64,000 nt of DNA. Source: Pyronema omphalodes. Its lineage: Eukaryota > Ascomycota > Pezizomycetes > Pezizales > Pyronemataceae. This document shows positions 34,814 through 47,300 of this stretch, piece after piece. The first letter of the stretch is position 1. Each line of letters begins with the position of its first letter. The stretch is from positions 620,001-684,000 of the forward strand of contig JAJJXM010000023.1 of assembly GCA_024516155.1 (NCBI GenBank). Reading direction: 5' to 3'. The notes under the pieces were generated by a model. It was given only the letters and a program-made list of their open reading frames with translations, was not told the origin of the DNA and did no database searches. Position numbers and translations under genes: made by a program.

Positions 34814-35767
34814 TCAAGCTGTAGCCCCATACAACAGCAACGTGTCAATGATGCTTTGCTCCTGATGGCAGGAACGAGCAAGCGCAAGCGGGGTATGTTT
34901 CGTTCCCCATGACGTATCCCATTTTATCGGGTGATTCAAATCTGCACCGTACTGCCACAGCAAATCAATGATGGGGATATACCACATCTTACTCTCCTGC
35001 ACCCCTACCGACTTCTCCCACAACAAGATATGCAATGGCGCCAGACCACTTTGATCGTAGGTATTGGGGCGAAACCCAATCTCTAGAAGCTTCTGGATAA
35101 CTCCTATGAACTGTTGCTCCCGGTATTCTGCACGCCCGATTGCCCAATGCAATGGCGTGACGGCGAGTCCCATATCAGGATAAAACAGTCCATCCATCGG
35201 AAAGTATTCATTTTTGATGAGAATGTTGAGTAGGCGGTCGTTCTTGTTGATGATGGCGCAAATAAAGGGACACCGGCGATCATGGAGATTCAACTCGGGA
35301 TACTTCATAGCAAAGTCCTCGTCATAGGGGATTTCCAAGGCCCGATTTATCATCATTGGCTGCACCATGTCGTTGTAGGATTTGCACGTGCGAGAAACGT
35401 TCAGTAACGTTCCATCGGTGCAGTAGTCAAAGATTTCGAACAGCAGTTCGGCCGGCAAATCGATGTTTCTGCGGCGCGATGGCTGTCCAACTCGCTTCTG
35501 GTGACGGTCTATTGTAGAAGCGAGGAATCGTTGACTCGTCGTTGTGGTGGTGGCAGCGGTCATTGTGGGCACAATTTCTTTGTGGTGGTTAGGACTGGAA
35601 GCCCCAACCTGCTTGCTTGAGCAGGCTTCGGTTCGAAATGTGTTCTCAGCGTCGCAGTACCCATCACATGGAGGCATGGCTAGTGATCTGTCCACGTCGG
35701 TCATATCTTGTAGTCCTCGGTACGAAGATGTATCTGATCTTGCGAGTGGACTTTGAAAGGCTGGCAT
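34814..35767 (-). CDS. F-box and ankyrin-repeat protein B2 (317 aa)
   Basis: Paralog of B1 with the same architecture. A Ser/Thr-rich N-terminus of about 100 residues is followed by an F-box (LPAELLFEIFDYC, then LLNVSRTCKSYN) and ankyrin-like repeats, seen in TPLHWAIGRAEYREQQF, APLHILLWEKS, DLLWQYGADLN, TPLALA and IIDTLLLYGA. It is uninterrupted. Many substitutions against B1 conserve the F-box hydrophobic positions and ankyrin consensus residues, which suggests it stayed under constraint for some time. A 7-residue insertion (around DEDFAMKYPEL) precedes the shared RCPF motif. Upstream it shares the 70-nt leader intron. It lies between the two arms of the inverted repeat, without an adjacent cyclin on its 3' side. 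Confidence 0.8.
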   Translation of the reverse strand: MPAFQSPLARSDTSSYRGLQDMTDVDRSLAMPPCDGYCDAENTFRTEACSSKQVGASSPNHHKEIVPTMTAATTTTTSQRFLASTIDRHQKRVGQPSRRRNIDLPAELLFEIFDYCTDGTLLNVSRTCKSYNDMVQPMMINRALEIPYDEDFAMKYPELNLHDRRCPFICAIINKNDRLLNILIKNEYFPMDGLFYPDMGLAVTPLHWAIGRAEYREQQFIGVIQKLLEIGFRPNTYDQSGLAPLHILLWEKSVGVQESKMWYIPIIDLLWQYGADLNHPIKWDTSWGTKHTPLALARSCHQEQSIIDTLLLYGATA

Positions 35768-36420
35768 TGTTTGTGGAAGACGTACTGACAGTGGATGGTA
35801 TAAGGTGGGTAATTTCGGGCGCTATATTTTTTTGGTGAAGAAAGAGTGCGTAGGCAGTTTGCGGATGTCTGTTATGGACGTTAGAAAACTGATGCACAGA
35901 GAAGCGAAACGTGAGTCGAGGTATTTGTTCTTACGAATTACTGTAAACAAATCTATCTACTAATTACTTGATTCTGTCAATGTAGCTAGTTTTAAACCAA
36001 CGTGGAGATACTCTGTGATAAAAGTGAGAACCAATGAACCAGTAAATCAACCAACGAATGCCACGCAGCAGCTCGAACTTACCAAATACAATGCCGAGGA
36101 CCTCAAATAGCGAGTTTCGGGAGTTTTGAAATCCGGTAGCGGTCGGTTTAAACAGAGGCAAATTCGGACAGTGTAGATATGCGATATGGTGCTGATTCGA
36201 TTCAGATGCGCGGTTGGGTGGGTGCAAGTCGTTCATCGCAGTTGCAAGCAGCGGTGGTTGATCGCGAAGGCAGCACCGACCTACGTATGCGACATTCCGT
36301 TGGCCGGAGCAGAGTGTTGGAAGGCGGAATCCATTGTCTTGATGTACGAATAACTTTGGACAGGAAGTGCATTACCCTCATGTTTACTCCGCGAATTGGT
36401 TTCAGAAACGGAACACCCTA
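35768..36420 (-). promoter_or_regulatory. Upstream/leader of B2 with a conserved 70-nt intron
   Basis: Homologous to the region upstream of B1. Intron 36013-36082 has the donor GTAAGT and an acceptor ending ATCACAG. Here splicing would keep a small upstream frame open for a further 15 codons or so, unlike B1, where a stop is met at the junction. Confidence 0.45.
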
Positions 36421-36695
36421 GGATGAGCTGTATACGATGGGTTGAGATGATGGTTTTACTGTAGCTAGATGAGAGAGAGCAGGATTACGCGCAAGAAGGC
36501 AGTGAGTATACGTGATCGGTGGTGGTAGTAATTACATTCCGAAGATGCTGGGGACCTGAGAACTGCATTGAAAATAATTTGGCACCCGGGTGAGTGTTCT
36601 CATTGTCTTATATTGAAGGGTTTATGTCAGCTATTCACGCGCATTGATCAACTCTGTTAGCGAGGATCAGTCTGGTTCTGGGTTACCTTTCGGAA

Positions 36696-36917
36696 CTATT
36701 TCAAACATTCAAGGCATATTTTTGGTACGAAACTCATGCACTGTTCCTCTGCTAAGTCAGGGACATCCTCATGAAAGCCAAATGTGATTTTGTTTTCTTG
36801 ATCAAGATACACCCCTCTTCGGTACGGAGGCCGCAGCTGCCGCGACAGGGTATCTTTACACGCCTGATATTTTTCAGTGAAGGTTTCTTCGTTGGTACAT
36901 GAAAGGTTCAATTCCAC
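36696..36917 (-). CDS. Unrecognised 73-codon ORF
   Basis: Starts MELNLSCTNEETFTEKYQ and ends CMSFVPKICLECLK. Acidic middle (GFHEDVPDLAEEQC), no domain recognised. It is not seen in the other duplicated blocks. It may be part of a spliced gene or chance. Confidence 0.2.
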   Translation of the reverse strand: MELNLSCTNEETFTEKYQACKDTLSRQLRPPYRRGVYLDQENKITFGFHEDVPDLAEEQCMSFVPKICLECLK

Positions 36918-38975
36918 TCCTCAAACCTATTCTCAATCATAGCAGTGAAGCCCATCAATATCCTTAAGCCTGACTAAACCTTTCCCGATGCACTATTTCT
37001 TGGAGATCTTTTACGCCATAATATCGACCCAACAGCCCTCCCAATTCATCATACACGATACCAGGTGGCACCTCAACCGCAAAAAAAATAATGCGAATTG
37101 TGATTTCAGTATCTGTTACTCAGTTATTTTCACATTTGTCATTTCCGATGTTCATGGTCAGACCGCCGTGCCAGTATTGTCCAGACTCTGTGTGCCGCCG
37201 CGGGTGTTTGGTGTTCGAGTGATGAATTTTGCAGTCAGACCCATTTTGCCGAAATAGACCCTGGATAATCTTACTGGTGAAAGGTAACTGCCAGCTGCTA
37301 ACTGCTAACTGCTCACTGCTAATTGTTGTTTGCTAACGTCTATCGACTCAGCGATAATAGTTGACTGGTAATGTTTCGCACTCCATTTTCGTTGCTTCAC
37401 TGACCTTCTACGGTTCTACCTTCTTGCTTGTTCCTCTTCTCTCCTTTTTTTTTCGTCTTTCATTTTCCTTGTTCCTTGTTCCTTATTCCATTTTCCATTT
37501 TCCTTTCCCTTTCTTCTTTGTCCTATTTGTTCTTTTTTTCCCTTCATTTTTCTTCTTCCATTTTCCTTTATCCTCTTTCCTTCATCCTCTCCCTCTTCCT
37601 CTTTTCTTCTTCCTTGTTCCTTTTTCCTTCTTCTTTTCTCCACCTTACCTTTCTTGTTTTGCCTATCCTTCTCCCCGGGACATATCATGTATATAAGCCA
37701 GGATCATTTCCCAGGACATTCGAACGGTACATGAAGAAGTAGGACTCAACAAAGGTATTACACAGTCGTCTTCCATATTATACGGGGCTTTGAAAAATGA
37801 TAATTATCTACCATGGTCACCAGTGTTGTGAATTGATTAAAAATAAGAGTATATTTAGAAAGATGAAACAATTGATGATTTATAAGGATGGTCCAAACTA
37901 CGAAACATCGAGTGAAAGGTTTGCTCGTTCGTTGTCGAGTTGTAAAATAAATTTAAAAAGAAAAACGTAAGAAAAAAGCAACAAGAAGGCACCGATCTCA
38001 CGCACTATGAATGAATATTATTTAAATACAAGGCTTTTTAATACCTCATTTTAATTAGCTCTCTAATATACATGCTCAATATTACACCCAGCCGAACATT
38101 CTACTCGCAAAACAAAAAAACAGTTAAAAAACAAAAAAAAAAAACAGAAAAATGACTAATAAAATAAGTAGGAAAAACAGAAAGAAGAATAAGAATGATA
38201 GCAATAGAAAAAAAGAACACCCCTGGACAGTGTAACACCTTCTGTTTATCTGAGCTTCTTTGCCCCTTTGTTGTTCATCTCCCCGTTGACTTAACCATGT
38301 CTCGGCACCATATCCCCAATATTCGATCTTACTGATCGAATCCTATAAATCATATATGTATATCCAATAAAAAGAACTCCTAAAAAATTACGCGAATAAA
38401 CTAAACAAAAAAAAAAGTGAACAACATCGAAATGAAGTTCGCCACCCCTCTTCCCCTCTTCCCCTCTTCCCCTCCCCAAAATGAAAAAAAAAAAAAAAAA
38501 AAAAAAGTTCCACAAAATGACATACAAAAGCAAAGATACCACAATACATGTTAATAGGATGAATAACACGAACAAAAGACACTTAAACATTCCAGATTTT
38601 CGCGCTATCTTACGAGCATTGAAAACCTCATCACAAAAAAAGAAGCAAGTGACCACTCCGATCAACATTTTGCTGTTGATATTTCTGAGGTTGTGGAGCG
38701 GATTTGCATACCACCCACACCCTTCACAATTGTCACTGACTATTGCTAACGTATAATGCAGGTGAGTGTTGCTTGAATATCCTGTGAGACCAGCAAGGCC
38801 CACGTCACTCCGCATTATTGAGAGCCTTTCGGAACATGTCAATAGCCCGAAGGATTCACATAGTCTTTTCCTTTCCGTTGCTCTCCCAAGCTTATGGATA
38901 GATATATCAGGATCTAGAGTCCCGGCTGTAGTAAGTCCATGAGTAGAATGTTTTGGCTCCCCAGATTCAAGGGTT
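36918..38975. other. Block H: 3' flank shared by cyclin copies A3 and A6
   Basis: No gene. 37010-37160 matches 57760-57890 (both contain TTTCAGTATC after a TACACGRTACCA word). 37420-37670 is a pyrimidine tract like 59150-59350. 37677-37795 matches 59385-59500 (CATGTATATA, then GCCAGG, then ATTTCCCAGG). The order shows that the duplicated cyclin block includes at least 1.5-2 kb of 3' flank. Confidence 0.5.
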
Positions 38976-41265
38976 CTAGTGAGGATATAAATCTGGATTG
39001 ACTGAGTCGAAACAGATTTCTGAGATGCCCGCGTTTCCGGAACTTTGCGGATGGAATACTGAAGTAAAAGTTTCAGTCGTCGCTGTCGCTTCTTCTGGAA
39101 AGTTGGATAACCTCCTCACCTGGAATTCTGATGGAATCTTGTGTTGACTTGGTGACTGGCCAGAGTATTCTTGTTCTCTTGATTCCATCTCCTGCAAGGT
39201 TTCCTGCAAAACCTGCACCATATCAATGGATTTTGTGCAGGCATATCCATTCCCCAGCCTTGTAACGTAGCTGTGTATCATCAGTTCTTCCTCCATCCTC
39301 ACTTTCTTTGGTTTTCCTCCGGCCCGAACCCCTCTCTCCCTGACAACCCTCGCCTCATTCTCGTCCTGCAACGGCATATGCACCTCTTGTGGATCCGTAC
39401 TTGTCATCTGTGATATCCAATCCAGGAAGAACTCCTCGGCTCCCAAACTACCACCAGAATGGTAATCACTTCCTAGTATGGGGTGCACACAACAGGCAGG
39501 CTGGCTGAAATCTTGAGAGTCAGGAAAAGCATGATGCATCTGAGCCTGCTTCAATAGTGGAAATCCTTGAGATGATTCCGCTGACTGTGGTTGCTAGGCT
39601 TGAACGCCCCATCGTGAGTCCTGCTGGTAAGGTTGTCCAATCTCACCCCTGCCCACCAATCTCCCAGGTGCATGTAGCCCTACTCTAAACGCACCGAAAA
39701 AACCATGCAAACCATTCCATATGACTCCATTGAGGTTTCCACCACTAGGTATCAATACACTGCTCAAACCTCCATACAGATGTGCAGGAGCTAAGCCACG
39801 ATGATAACTTACCCCCCATTGACTTCCCAGTATGATCTGGCCATGCGGCACATATAATAATGCTGCTCGAGGAAACCAGGCTTGATAGCCATTCAGAATC
39901 TGCAGTACCGCTATCGGCAGAGCAGGGCGAGCTATTGGTTTTGGAGAAGGTGTCTGTGCCAAGATACCATGATCGAAACTTCTGTTTGTCGCAGTTTCAA
40001 AGTCATTGATACTCACAATGGTCCGCAGGCTGCTTTTCACGGTGCCGGAGGGCTCCACACCAAGACCATTGGTCCCACGAGCAGCCGAGGAATTTCGTCT
40101 TCTCTTTGACCTCTGCAGTAGCACAGCTCGACTGACATGCCGTGGCCTCGCATTCGAAAATGCTTGCCGCCTGGCATAGTCTCCATATTCATGAAGGCGT
40201 ATCAATCGCTCCGGCCAAGCAAGAAATTCAACTTCCGTGAAATTTCCGCTGTGTCGCGTTTTGGATACAAAGTCGACCTCTGTCCGGTTGATATCCCGAG
40301 CACTTATACCGGACATTATTGCCCATGTTTCTTTGGGATAAGAGTAGCCTTCAAGACCTTTTATGGCGTATTTCGGGCGTTAGCAAGTGATAACATTCTG
40401 AATATCAGGGCATAATTTGCAACTAGGAATGGAAGCGGATTCGAAGGCGCATACACTTTTGTGCCAGTATCAGAGCCACAGTGAATGTTATACACTCACT
40501 GCCTGGTCGCCCCTGTACGGCAGGATCCGATAATTTCCGTTGATGAACAAAGAAAAGTGCCAATACAACAACAGCGGATGAAACTCGTGTTGCCTGTATC
40601 AACCCATCCATCCATGCCAAGAAGTCGGGTTTCGGAATGGCGTTCTTTGAGAGTCTGCGGTTGCAGAGGTGCTTGAATGTGATCAGGTCTGTGCTGGTTT
40701 GCACCAACTCAGCTGATTCACACCACAATAGGCACGTAATCTTCAGCAAAACGCAAATTCAAGATTAGCAAATGTGCAAGTGAGAGCTATATCTCTGAAA
40801 TGGTTTGGGTAACACATGGGGTTATTGAGAAGAATTTACCTCTGCTGCAAACATCGCCATCGACATCTTCCACAGTATCCCGTCATTAATTAAATCCAAT
40901 GCGTCCTTACACTTTAAACCTAACGATATCCGGCTTGCTTGTAACGAATTCAATCGTACGGGGACATCAATGGGCTTCTCCATGTCTGGTGGAGAGGCGG
41001 TAGTCCGAAATCCTGTGGAAAACTCCCTGTTGTGGTTTGGGGAAGCTGTGACAAATGTCGAGAGAATAGTGAACGAAGAAAGCGCCGCGCACAGGGAGTG
41101 GTGGAGGAGACGGATGCACAAGATGAGAGGGGTGGCGGTATAAGTAGCCGAGCAGTTGGCAGGGGGTTCCTTTGAAACTGGGGTCGACGTACAACGTATC
41201 GGCAGATTTTGGTGGATATTGGTGGAAACTGGTGGATTTTCATGCTGTTTATGCACTACCGGCAC
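38976..41265 (-). pseudogene. Cyclin copy A3, interrupted by one in-frame TAG
   Basis: Exons on the minus strand: 40840 up to 40983 (MEKPID start) or 41265, then 40740-40455 (286 nt) and 40357 onward. Introns are 99 and 97 nt with good GT-AG ends and a GCTAAC branch. The cyclin box persists: FTVALILAQK, then CLEGYSYPKETWAIMSGIS and NRTEVDF, so the Lys and Glu contacts are retained. The frame stops at TAG 39594-39596 after RWGVQA. The same frame then stays open to 38976 and aligns with the A1 tail (LSNFPEEATATTETF against LPNFPEVSTAPPPQTE). Either it encodes a cyclin truncated at about 397 residues, or it is a recent pseudogene. The A1 start ATG is changed to AGG here. Confidence 0.7.
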
Positions 41266-41499
41266 ATGTATAGGCCCGGTGTAAAGAAGGAATGTAGTTG
41301 TTACCGTTACTCCAAGTAATGATCAATCTGGTGGGTTCCACAGGTGTATGTTGTATTGTATTTGGTACAGGAGCAGTGCAGTGAAGGACAGTGTTGTGAG
41401 GTTCGTCGGGGTGTGTGAATGGGGATTTTGCAACTTTTTTTGTCTTGTATAGCGTGTACGGATATTTTTCTATATTCCTTTTCTCACCATTGACAGTTC

Positions 41500-42080
41500 T
41501 TATTTCATTCCGAGTACCTCTCCTTTTGCCTTTTTTCCTACCATAGTACATACACCTGATCCATTAAAGATACCCCGACGATATTACATGGCACGGCATG
41601 GTGATTTTATTTTCCAGTACTCCATTTATCATTTACTTCCATCTCACAAAACGGCAAGAAGAAAAACCGATACTATGTCCTCTGTCAGGAAACGGCCCTG
41701 TTCCATATCCGCTGTTTCTTCGTCGCTCGCGAGGTTCTCCTCATCTGCCCCGCAAATTAGTCAGCGCCTTGCAGTGGGCCCAAGAAGTATGAAGCCAGAC
41801 GGGAGAAAGCCCTTACAGTGCCGAAGGGAAAGATCTGCTGGCGGAAGTCAGTCGTTTATCAGGTGCCGTTGGTTTCGCGCAGATATCAGGCGCTTGGGGT
41901 TGTTCACTTTGATGACGCTGGGATATTCAGGTATTATCCGCAGCTCATCTGATGATCTGATAGGATGTGTCATTTCGGATCAGCTTATCTCGGCAAAGCA
42001 ACGTGCTGCGATGCATGTATCCTCGACAAGCTCGGCTAGCCCGTGTAACATGTATTATGGCGGGACGTGCACCCTTCAAC
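41500..42080 (+). repeat. Block F, copy 1 (unidentified, possibly a decayed gene)
   Basis: Shared with 50290-50870 and, more diverged, 58190-58560. The plus-strand frame reads SSVRKRPCSISAVSSSLARF and then DQLISAKQRAAMHVSST. Frames differ between copies by small indels, so it is now probably non-coding. The 58.3-kb copy keeps an open Ser-rich frame (CSISGVSSFTAASPSCSANK) that ends near a possible donor. Function unknown. Confidence 0.45.
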
Positions 42081-42277
42081 TATGACCTGACGAATTATAG
42101 GTTTGTCAACGTACGATCACAGTTAACCTCGTGATGAGCAATATTACGCCAAAAAGATTTAATATCCAATAACAATTACATTTGTAGAGACGAGTCAAAT
42201 CCCAGTCTATTTACTGTGTACGGCGTAAATCTGATGTCGATCTTGGCACGTCAAGACAGGTGATATTGTAAAGCGAA

Positions 42278-42538
42278 TCACCTCTGATTCGGTGCATGCA
42301 CTGACTGCGCTGACTGATACGCCCTAACCCTAACCATAACTTCCATGGACGTACTCTCTTCGGTTCCGAAGCACATCTCTGTCTCCAAATCTTCAAGCTT
42401 CTGGTCATCCTCTTGTATCATCAACAATGTGCCAGAAGCAGTGGTAAAGAATCGAAGATTAAAGCACAGAACTATACTCATTCTATGTAAATAATGACGT
42501 AGTCCTGTATGGTGGATGGTGGAGGAGATGCCTTGCAT
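42278..42538 (-). CDS. Block D ORF, copy D2 (86 aa, unknown)
   Basis: Same frame as D1 with changes at about four positions (for example FFTTASG for FFTPASG, STSMEVMV for STSIEGVV). Open throughout. (TTAGGG)2 lies at 42322-42335 on the coding strand. Confidence 0.3.
   Translation of the reverse strand: MQGISSTIHHTGLRHYLHRMSIVLCFNLRFFTTASGTLLMIQEDDQKLEDLETEMCFGTEESTSMEVMVRVRAYQSAQSVHAPNQR
42322..42335 (-). repeat. Interstitial telomere-like motif, copy 2
   Basis: CCCTAACCCTAACC on the plus strand, at the same place in block D as the copies at 15874 and 51151. Confidence 0.8.
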
Positions 42539-43525
42539 GTTAGGCGGTTAGTATGCAATTGAAAATGCACCTCTGGCCCCTCTACACCCCTATGAGCGGT
42601 GTTTGAAGGTTCCCGGGGAATAATCGTCACTCCGGACAAAAATTACACTTACTGAGTTCTAAAACTTCGATCTCCGCCCCGGAGAAGATATGAGTATCCC
42701 GGTGACAAACAGGTTCCTAGCATGTGAGCAGACGTGATGTGGAGAGTTATGTTGCGAAAGAGCCAAGTATCGCAAGGGTAAATACTCAGGGAAATGGAAG
42801 AATAAAGAGTCTCGGACAAGCGGTATTTAACTCCTGCTGCTGCCGTCGTGCTGCGTTTTCTGTCACTCGAGTATCCTTGTGCAATCGCCCTTTTGTCCAT
42901 GGATTTTCTGAAAGTTTTTAATATCCTTTTCTTCTACTGTTGATTCCGTGAAGTTTTCTCCTGTCGATCCGTGTTCTCTTTGTGACTGTTGATGGAAGTG
43001 GATGTTGCCTTAGCGCACATCCACTTCTTATGTTGTTTCTGTCGTTATAGATACTCGTTCTTTATGCGATTCACTCGCTCGTATCTCCACCCCCATCTTT
43101 CCATCTAGTTCTGACTCCAAGCTTTCCTCGCGTCAAACCCTAGTCCTCCAACAGATTCTCCATACACTTATCGTTTCGTTTTGCATTTGCTGTTCGAGCC
43201 CCGGAGTACATTTATTCATATTTCATACGTTCTTCCATTCCTCTATTTGGTGATTGCTTTTTATTTTCTATTTTTCTTCTGAATTCTTGAAGTCCAACTT
43301 GCTGTCATTGGCCAGCTGGTAAATACTCATATACATTGTGGAGAACTCTACAGCATTCCTGTTTTTTGCGTACTTCATTCGCTCATTCAATTCATTTTCC
43401 ACAGCCCACACCAACTTCGGTCTTCTTCTGATCTCCGCTACCCCACATTCTCTAGTTTTCTCAGTAATAGACCTTTTTTGCCTACCTCCCACTCCGGATC
43501 CTACCCACAGATCACAACTACTTAA

Positions 43526-43540
43526 CCCCCCCCCCCCCCC
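43526..43540. repeat. Poly-C tract (15 nt), right arm
   Basis: Counterpart of the 16-nt G run at 14667-14682. Confidence 0.8.
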
Positions 43541-43579
43541 ACGCACACACTATTGGTTTGCTATTAGATTTCCCGCTTT

Positions 43580-43903
43580 ATGACTCCTACACCCACCGAC
43601 AGTCCTCCTACCACTAAAGACGAAGCTGAAGACTCCCTCGCACCAATTCTCCGCGGCAGTGGGTCATTATCCTTCCACTATATCCTAACTTCCTCGGCCT
43701 GCTCCTCACGCCCCCACCATCCACAACCCTACTTCTTCCCCTCCTTCTTAACCCAACCTCATTTTCCCCACTTCCGCCGCACCCCTCTCCAACCCAGGGG
43801 GGTTCGATCGGTGAACAACCACCACTTTAACACCCATCAAGATCAAACAAGGCTAGTTCTGGGAAACCTCAGTTTCATGGAAAGACTCGAGAGTCAGGAT
43901 TGA
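43580..43903 (+). CDS. Right-arm twin of the 107-codon ORF
   Basis: Same 107 residues as 14304-14627. See that entry; no function recognised. Confidence 0.2.
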   Translation: MTPTPTDSPPTTKDEAEDSLAPILRGSGSLSFHYILTSSACSSRPHHPQPYFFPSFLTQPHFPHFRRTPLQPRGVRSVNNHHFNTHQDQTRLVLGNLSFMERLESQD

Positions 43904-44665
43904 GAGATGAAAAAGTTCCTTAACTCGGCTTCTGAGGGGGCTGGAAGTTTTGGGGCTCATCGGCCGGATTTGGAGAGGGGGGATGAAAGGTAGATTTATC
44001 ATTTTTTATATTTGTTGCATTTCTACAGGATCTTGGTGTTTTAAGAAAAGGAGTAAGCATGACTGGGATAAAGGTTGATAAAGAATAGTACACGACTACA
44101 GATAAGGACTTAGGATAAGCCAAATATCACGGAGTTGGAGGTGGAATTGAGAATATTAGCGTTGTATCATGTGAATTATTCCTGTGGTACATGCTCTCCA
44201 TACAAATTGCATATGTCATAATCCTTCCCCACCAAAGGCTTTATGCAACCGGAGGGGCTATGCCGGGGTTATGCCGTCGTCGTTATAAAGTCTTAACCAA
44301 TGATGCCCTTTGGCATACAAGAGGCAGCGTTGTGAATATTAATGCGATGACTGTCAAATAATCTCGATTTACAGAGGCCGCTGAAAAAAAGCTTGGGGAT
44401 ATTCCCAACAGGATCCGCCAATAATTAACCCACAGCTAATAGCGTAAATCTGATAAAAATAAAATTCGTATCATAATCCTATAAAAACCACTTTTCCACC
44501 ATTAACAAATTGCGCCCAGATTGTTCAACGGATATTTTCGTCTTTCCGAATAAACTCTTCCTTGGAAGCCTTCAAAGTCTTCTCTGCTTCCTTCGACTGT
44601 TTTTCTCTCTTGAATCTGTTCACATTTGCTTGAGAATTTCCTCGTACAGTGTGTCAGGCTGCTCC

Positions 44666-44945
44666 TTAATTCAATCTAAGTTGCTTAGATTCGAAAAGAG
44701 TGCCATGTAAGGTAAATTTTGCTTCCTCAGTAGGCTCAGCAACCACAGTATTCTGGAGGACCTGGTTAGTGGTAGAAAGCATGAACGAACTTAGCGTCCG
44801 TCAGTTTCGGCAAGTCGAAAAGTCTGGGAGCACCTTCGAGAGTATCTATACGGTTCACGTGGCGTTTCTGAATGGAATCAACTTGGGAGAGAATGAGCGC
44901 TGTTTTTAATTACCAGAATCACTTATAGCCGACTTTCACGAGTGC
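44666..44945 (-). pseudogene. Right-arm twin of the SMC4-hinge-like relic
   Basis: Mirror copy of 13262-13541 with no visible difference, so it carries the same stops and frameshift. The relic was already dead when the two arms last became identical. Confidence 0.45.
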
Positions 44946-46030
44946 AACGCAGCAGAATGTTTTGAGCGAAATATCATAGGCCTTAGTAAGAACGGTCACT
45001 TGCAAGTGACCGCGCATGACCCGGGCAAGGTGTCTCATAGTCATCTATGGGCCGTGCGGTTCATAACGCCTCAGAAACTGCAGGTCCCGGCCCTACTATA
45101 GAACTGGAGCGCAAATGGTGGTAAAATTCAAGCTACATCTAGATCCAGACCGGACGGATCACTGCGAGCTCTAAAAATGACACTTATTATTACTCTTTCA
45201 TGTAGTTTGCATAGCAACGTAACGGACTAACGGTTATCTGCACCAAAGCACTCCCAAAACAAGTATATAAAGAATATATACAGTATTACATGAATCATAA
45301 AGCAATAATCCCCTGCATATAAACAAATAAGCAACCGAAAAAAAAATAACGATCCAATTGATTATGTACATAGTTTATCGAATCTCACATAGGTAAACTT
45401 TCAAAGTTACAATGCTAAATGCGAGGTGCGAATCTTAAGGCTTAAGATAACCAAAGCCAGAGTGTGCGCTAAGTAAAATATCTGTAAACCTCAGGTCCTG
45501 CGGTATCAACACTTGACCAGCTTAACCAACTCCAACAGCGCAACCCGAATTAGCCACATTATAAAGCATTTTTGATGCATATTCGAACTTTGCTTTGTCA
45601 ATTCCGGAACCTCCAATTGTTTACATAAGAATCAAAAATTCGAAACAGAAAATTTGATTCAGGAACACGGCTGCAATGACGATTATCAGAGAACCTTATT
45701 AAATGAGACGGAAACACTTATTTATTTTTCATGCTCTCCTCTTGGGTGCGCTTTCCATTCGGGGTGGCCTTACCTGACTTTCTCTGCGCGCTCAAGGTAT
45801 CAGCATTTTCTTAGTCACAGATAAGCATTTGTAACCTTTTTCAAATTCTTGGTGTGGGTATTATAAAGTTATATGGCATTTTAAAACTTATTAGTTTTTA
45901 GACGGTCATTGCAGACATTTGCTCAAAAATAAAAACACATCGCATCCAGGCATTTCGTGATAGAATCTCGGAAACAGACAAAGAAAGCAAGAAAATACAT
46001 GAATCATCAACGATTGAAATGCTATAGCAT
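44946..46030. other. Right-arm block E, outer part: no gene recognised
   Basis: Diverged mirror of 12175-13261, AT-rich. Frequent substitutions and short indels against the left arm. Confidence 0.4.
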
Positions 46031-47300
46031 TCAAAATTGCAAACGAACTTGATCAGAATTTCGTGACCCGGAATCATTTGACAGAGGTTGCTTTCTGGCG
46101 TGTTCCCAGTTGGACTGGAAGCGTATCATCGACTCCATCCACGCAACCCATAGATCTGCTCTCTGGACCGGTAGCAGATGTGCGATTCTCAATAAGAAAT
46201 AGATTACGGCAGCATCTATTTCTTCCACACTAATACCGGTGAATCCCGCCCATTTTTCCCTTGAATGGGAATCATTGTCGAGGTTTATTATGTCATGTTT
46301 TCAGTTGTCAGCCGATTATCAAATTTCCAATCCAAGGCATATCTTGAGAGTAGGAGTGAGAGACAAAATGCAAATACATACACTTATCAGCTCGTGTCGA
46401 TATCTTCTAAGGCTGGGGGAGCGAAAGATCAATCGTTTTAAGGATTGTTTGTAGAAATCAAGGATATTCGAATACGATCAAGCACTTTATCTACAGCAAA
46501 ACGCAAATTCAAGATTAGCAAATATGTGAGTGAGGGCTATACCCATAGCCCGAAATATGTCCGCGAGGTGTCTGAAATGGTCTGGGTAATAGGTGGGGTT
46601 ATTGATAGGAGAATTTACCTCTGCCGCAAACTCTGGCATCGACGTCTTCCACAGAATGCCCTGGTCAATTAACCTCATTGCGTCCTCACATCTTGCACCT
46701 AGAAACATCCGGCGGGCTGGTAACGAACCCATTTGTTCCGGGACAACAGGTGGATTTTCCATATTCTGTTGAAAGGTCATCTATCCTGAGTTCTATGACG
46801 TAACCTTGTGTGTCAATGGAGATGGAGCTCCACTTCCTATACGATGTGTACCTACTGGTTGGAGTCCTTCGATGAGAATATGAGTAGTCGGAGCCGTTAC
46901 CTGACGGCGCAGTTGGCTGTAGGCGGGAATCAAGTCACAGGCTGTATCTCGAGAGGAGGTTCAGTCCGAAATCCTATATCCAACTCCATGTTGAGGGCTA
47001 TGAAGATGGTTACAAGTGTCAAAAGAGGAGGTAAGCAAGAGTTGGCTAGATGGTGGGAGTGGTGGTGCAGATAGATGCACAAGATGAAAGGGGTGGCGGT
47101 ATAAGTAGCCGAGCAGTTGGCAGGGGGTTCCTTTGAAACTGGGGTCGACGTACAACGTATCGGCGAATTTTGGTGGATATTGGTGCTGTTTATGCACTAT
47201 CGGCATATGTAAAGGCCCGGTGTAAAGAAGGAATGTAGTTGTTACCGTGGCTCTAAGTAATGATTAATCCGGCGGGTTCCACTGGTGTATGTTGTATTGT
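46031..47300 (-). pseudogene. Cyclin pseudogene A2' (right arm)
   Basis: Mirror of A2. Exon 1 starts MENPPVVPEQ (46753 region) and ends at a GTAAAT donor near 46614. Exon 2 has lost about 180 nt, corresponding to left 11643-11820, so most of the first cyclin helices are gone. The last exon still reads LDNDSHSREKWAGFTGIS, closer to the parental LDDNTYTNK than the left copy. Its AG acceptor is mutated (TAATAAAC), and the frame ends at 46031. The leader at 46990-47300 has one leader-repeat unit. It is clearly non-functional. Confidence 0.75.

Larger units (their letters stand above)
40434..42672. repeat. Direct repeat, unit 1 (cyclin exons 1-2, leader, blocks F and D)
   Basis: Matches 49189-51500 in the same orientation. 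It begins at AAGCGGATTCG before cyclin exon 2 and ends after TTACTGAGTTCTAAAAC. It overlaps the inner end of the right inverted arm through block D. Confidence 0.8.

Noticed and set aside
37416..37688. Lys/Glu-rich and Phe-rich ORFs at 37.4-37.7 kb
   Set aside because: They are translations of a pyrimidine/purine tract and have no other support.
41588..42085. 165-codon ORF of block F as an intact gene
   Set aside because: The direct-repeat copy at 50.4 kb has frame-changing indels, and the two share only parts of the same frame; it is kept as an unidentified repeated block.
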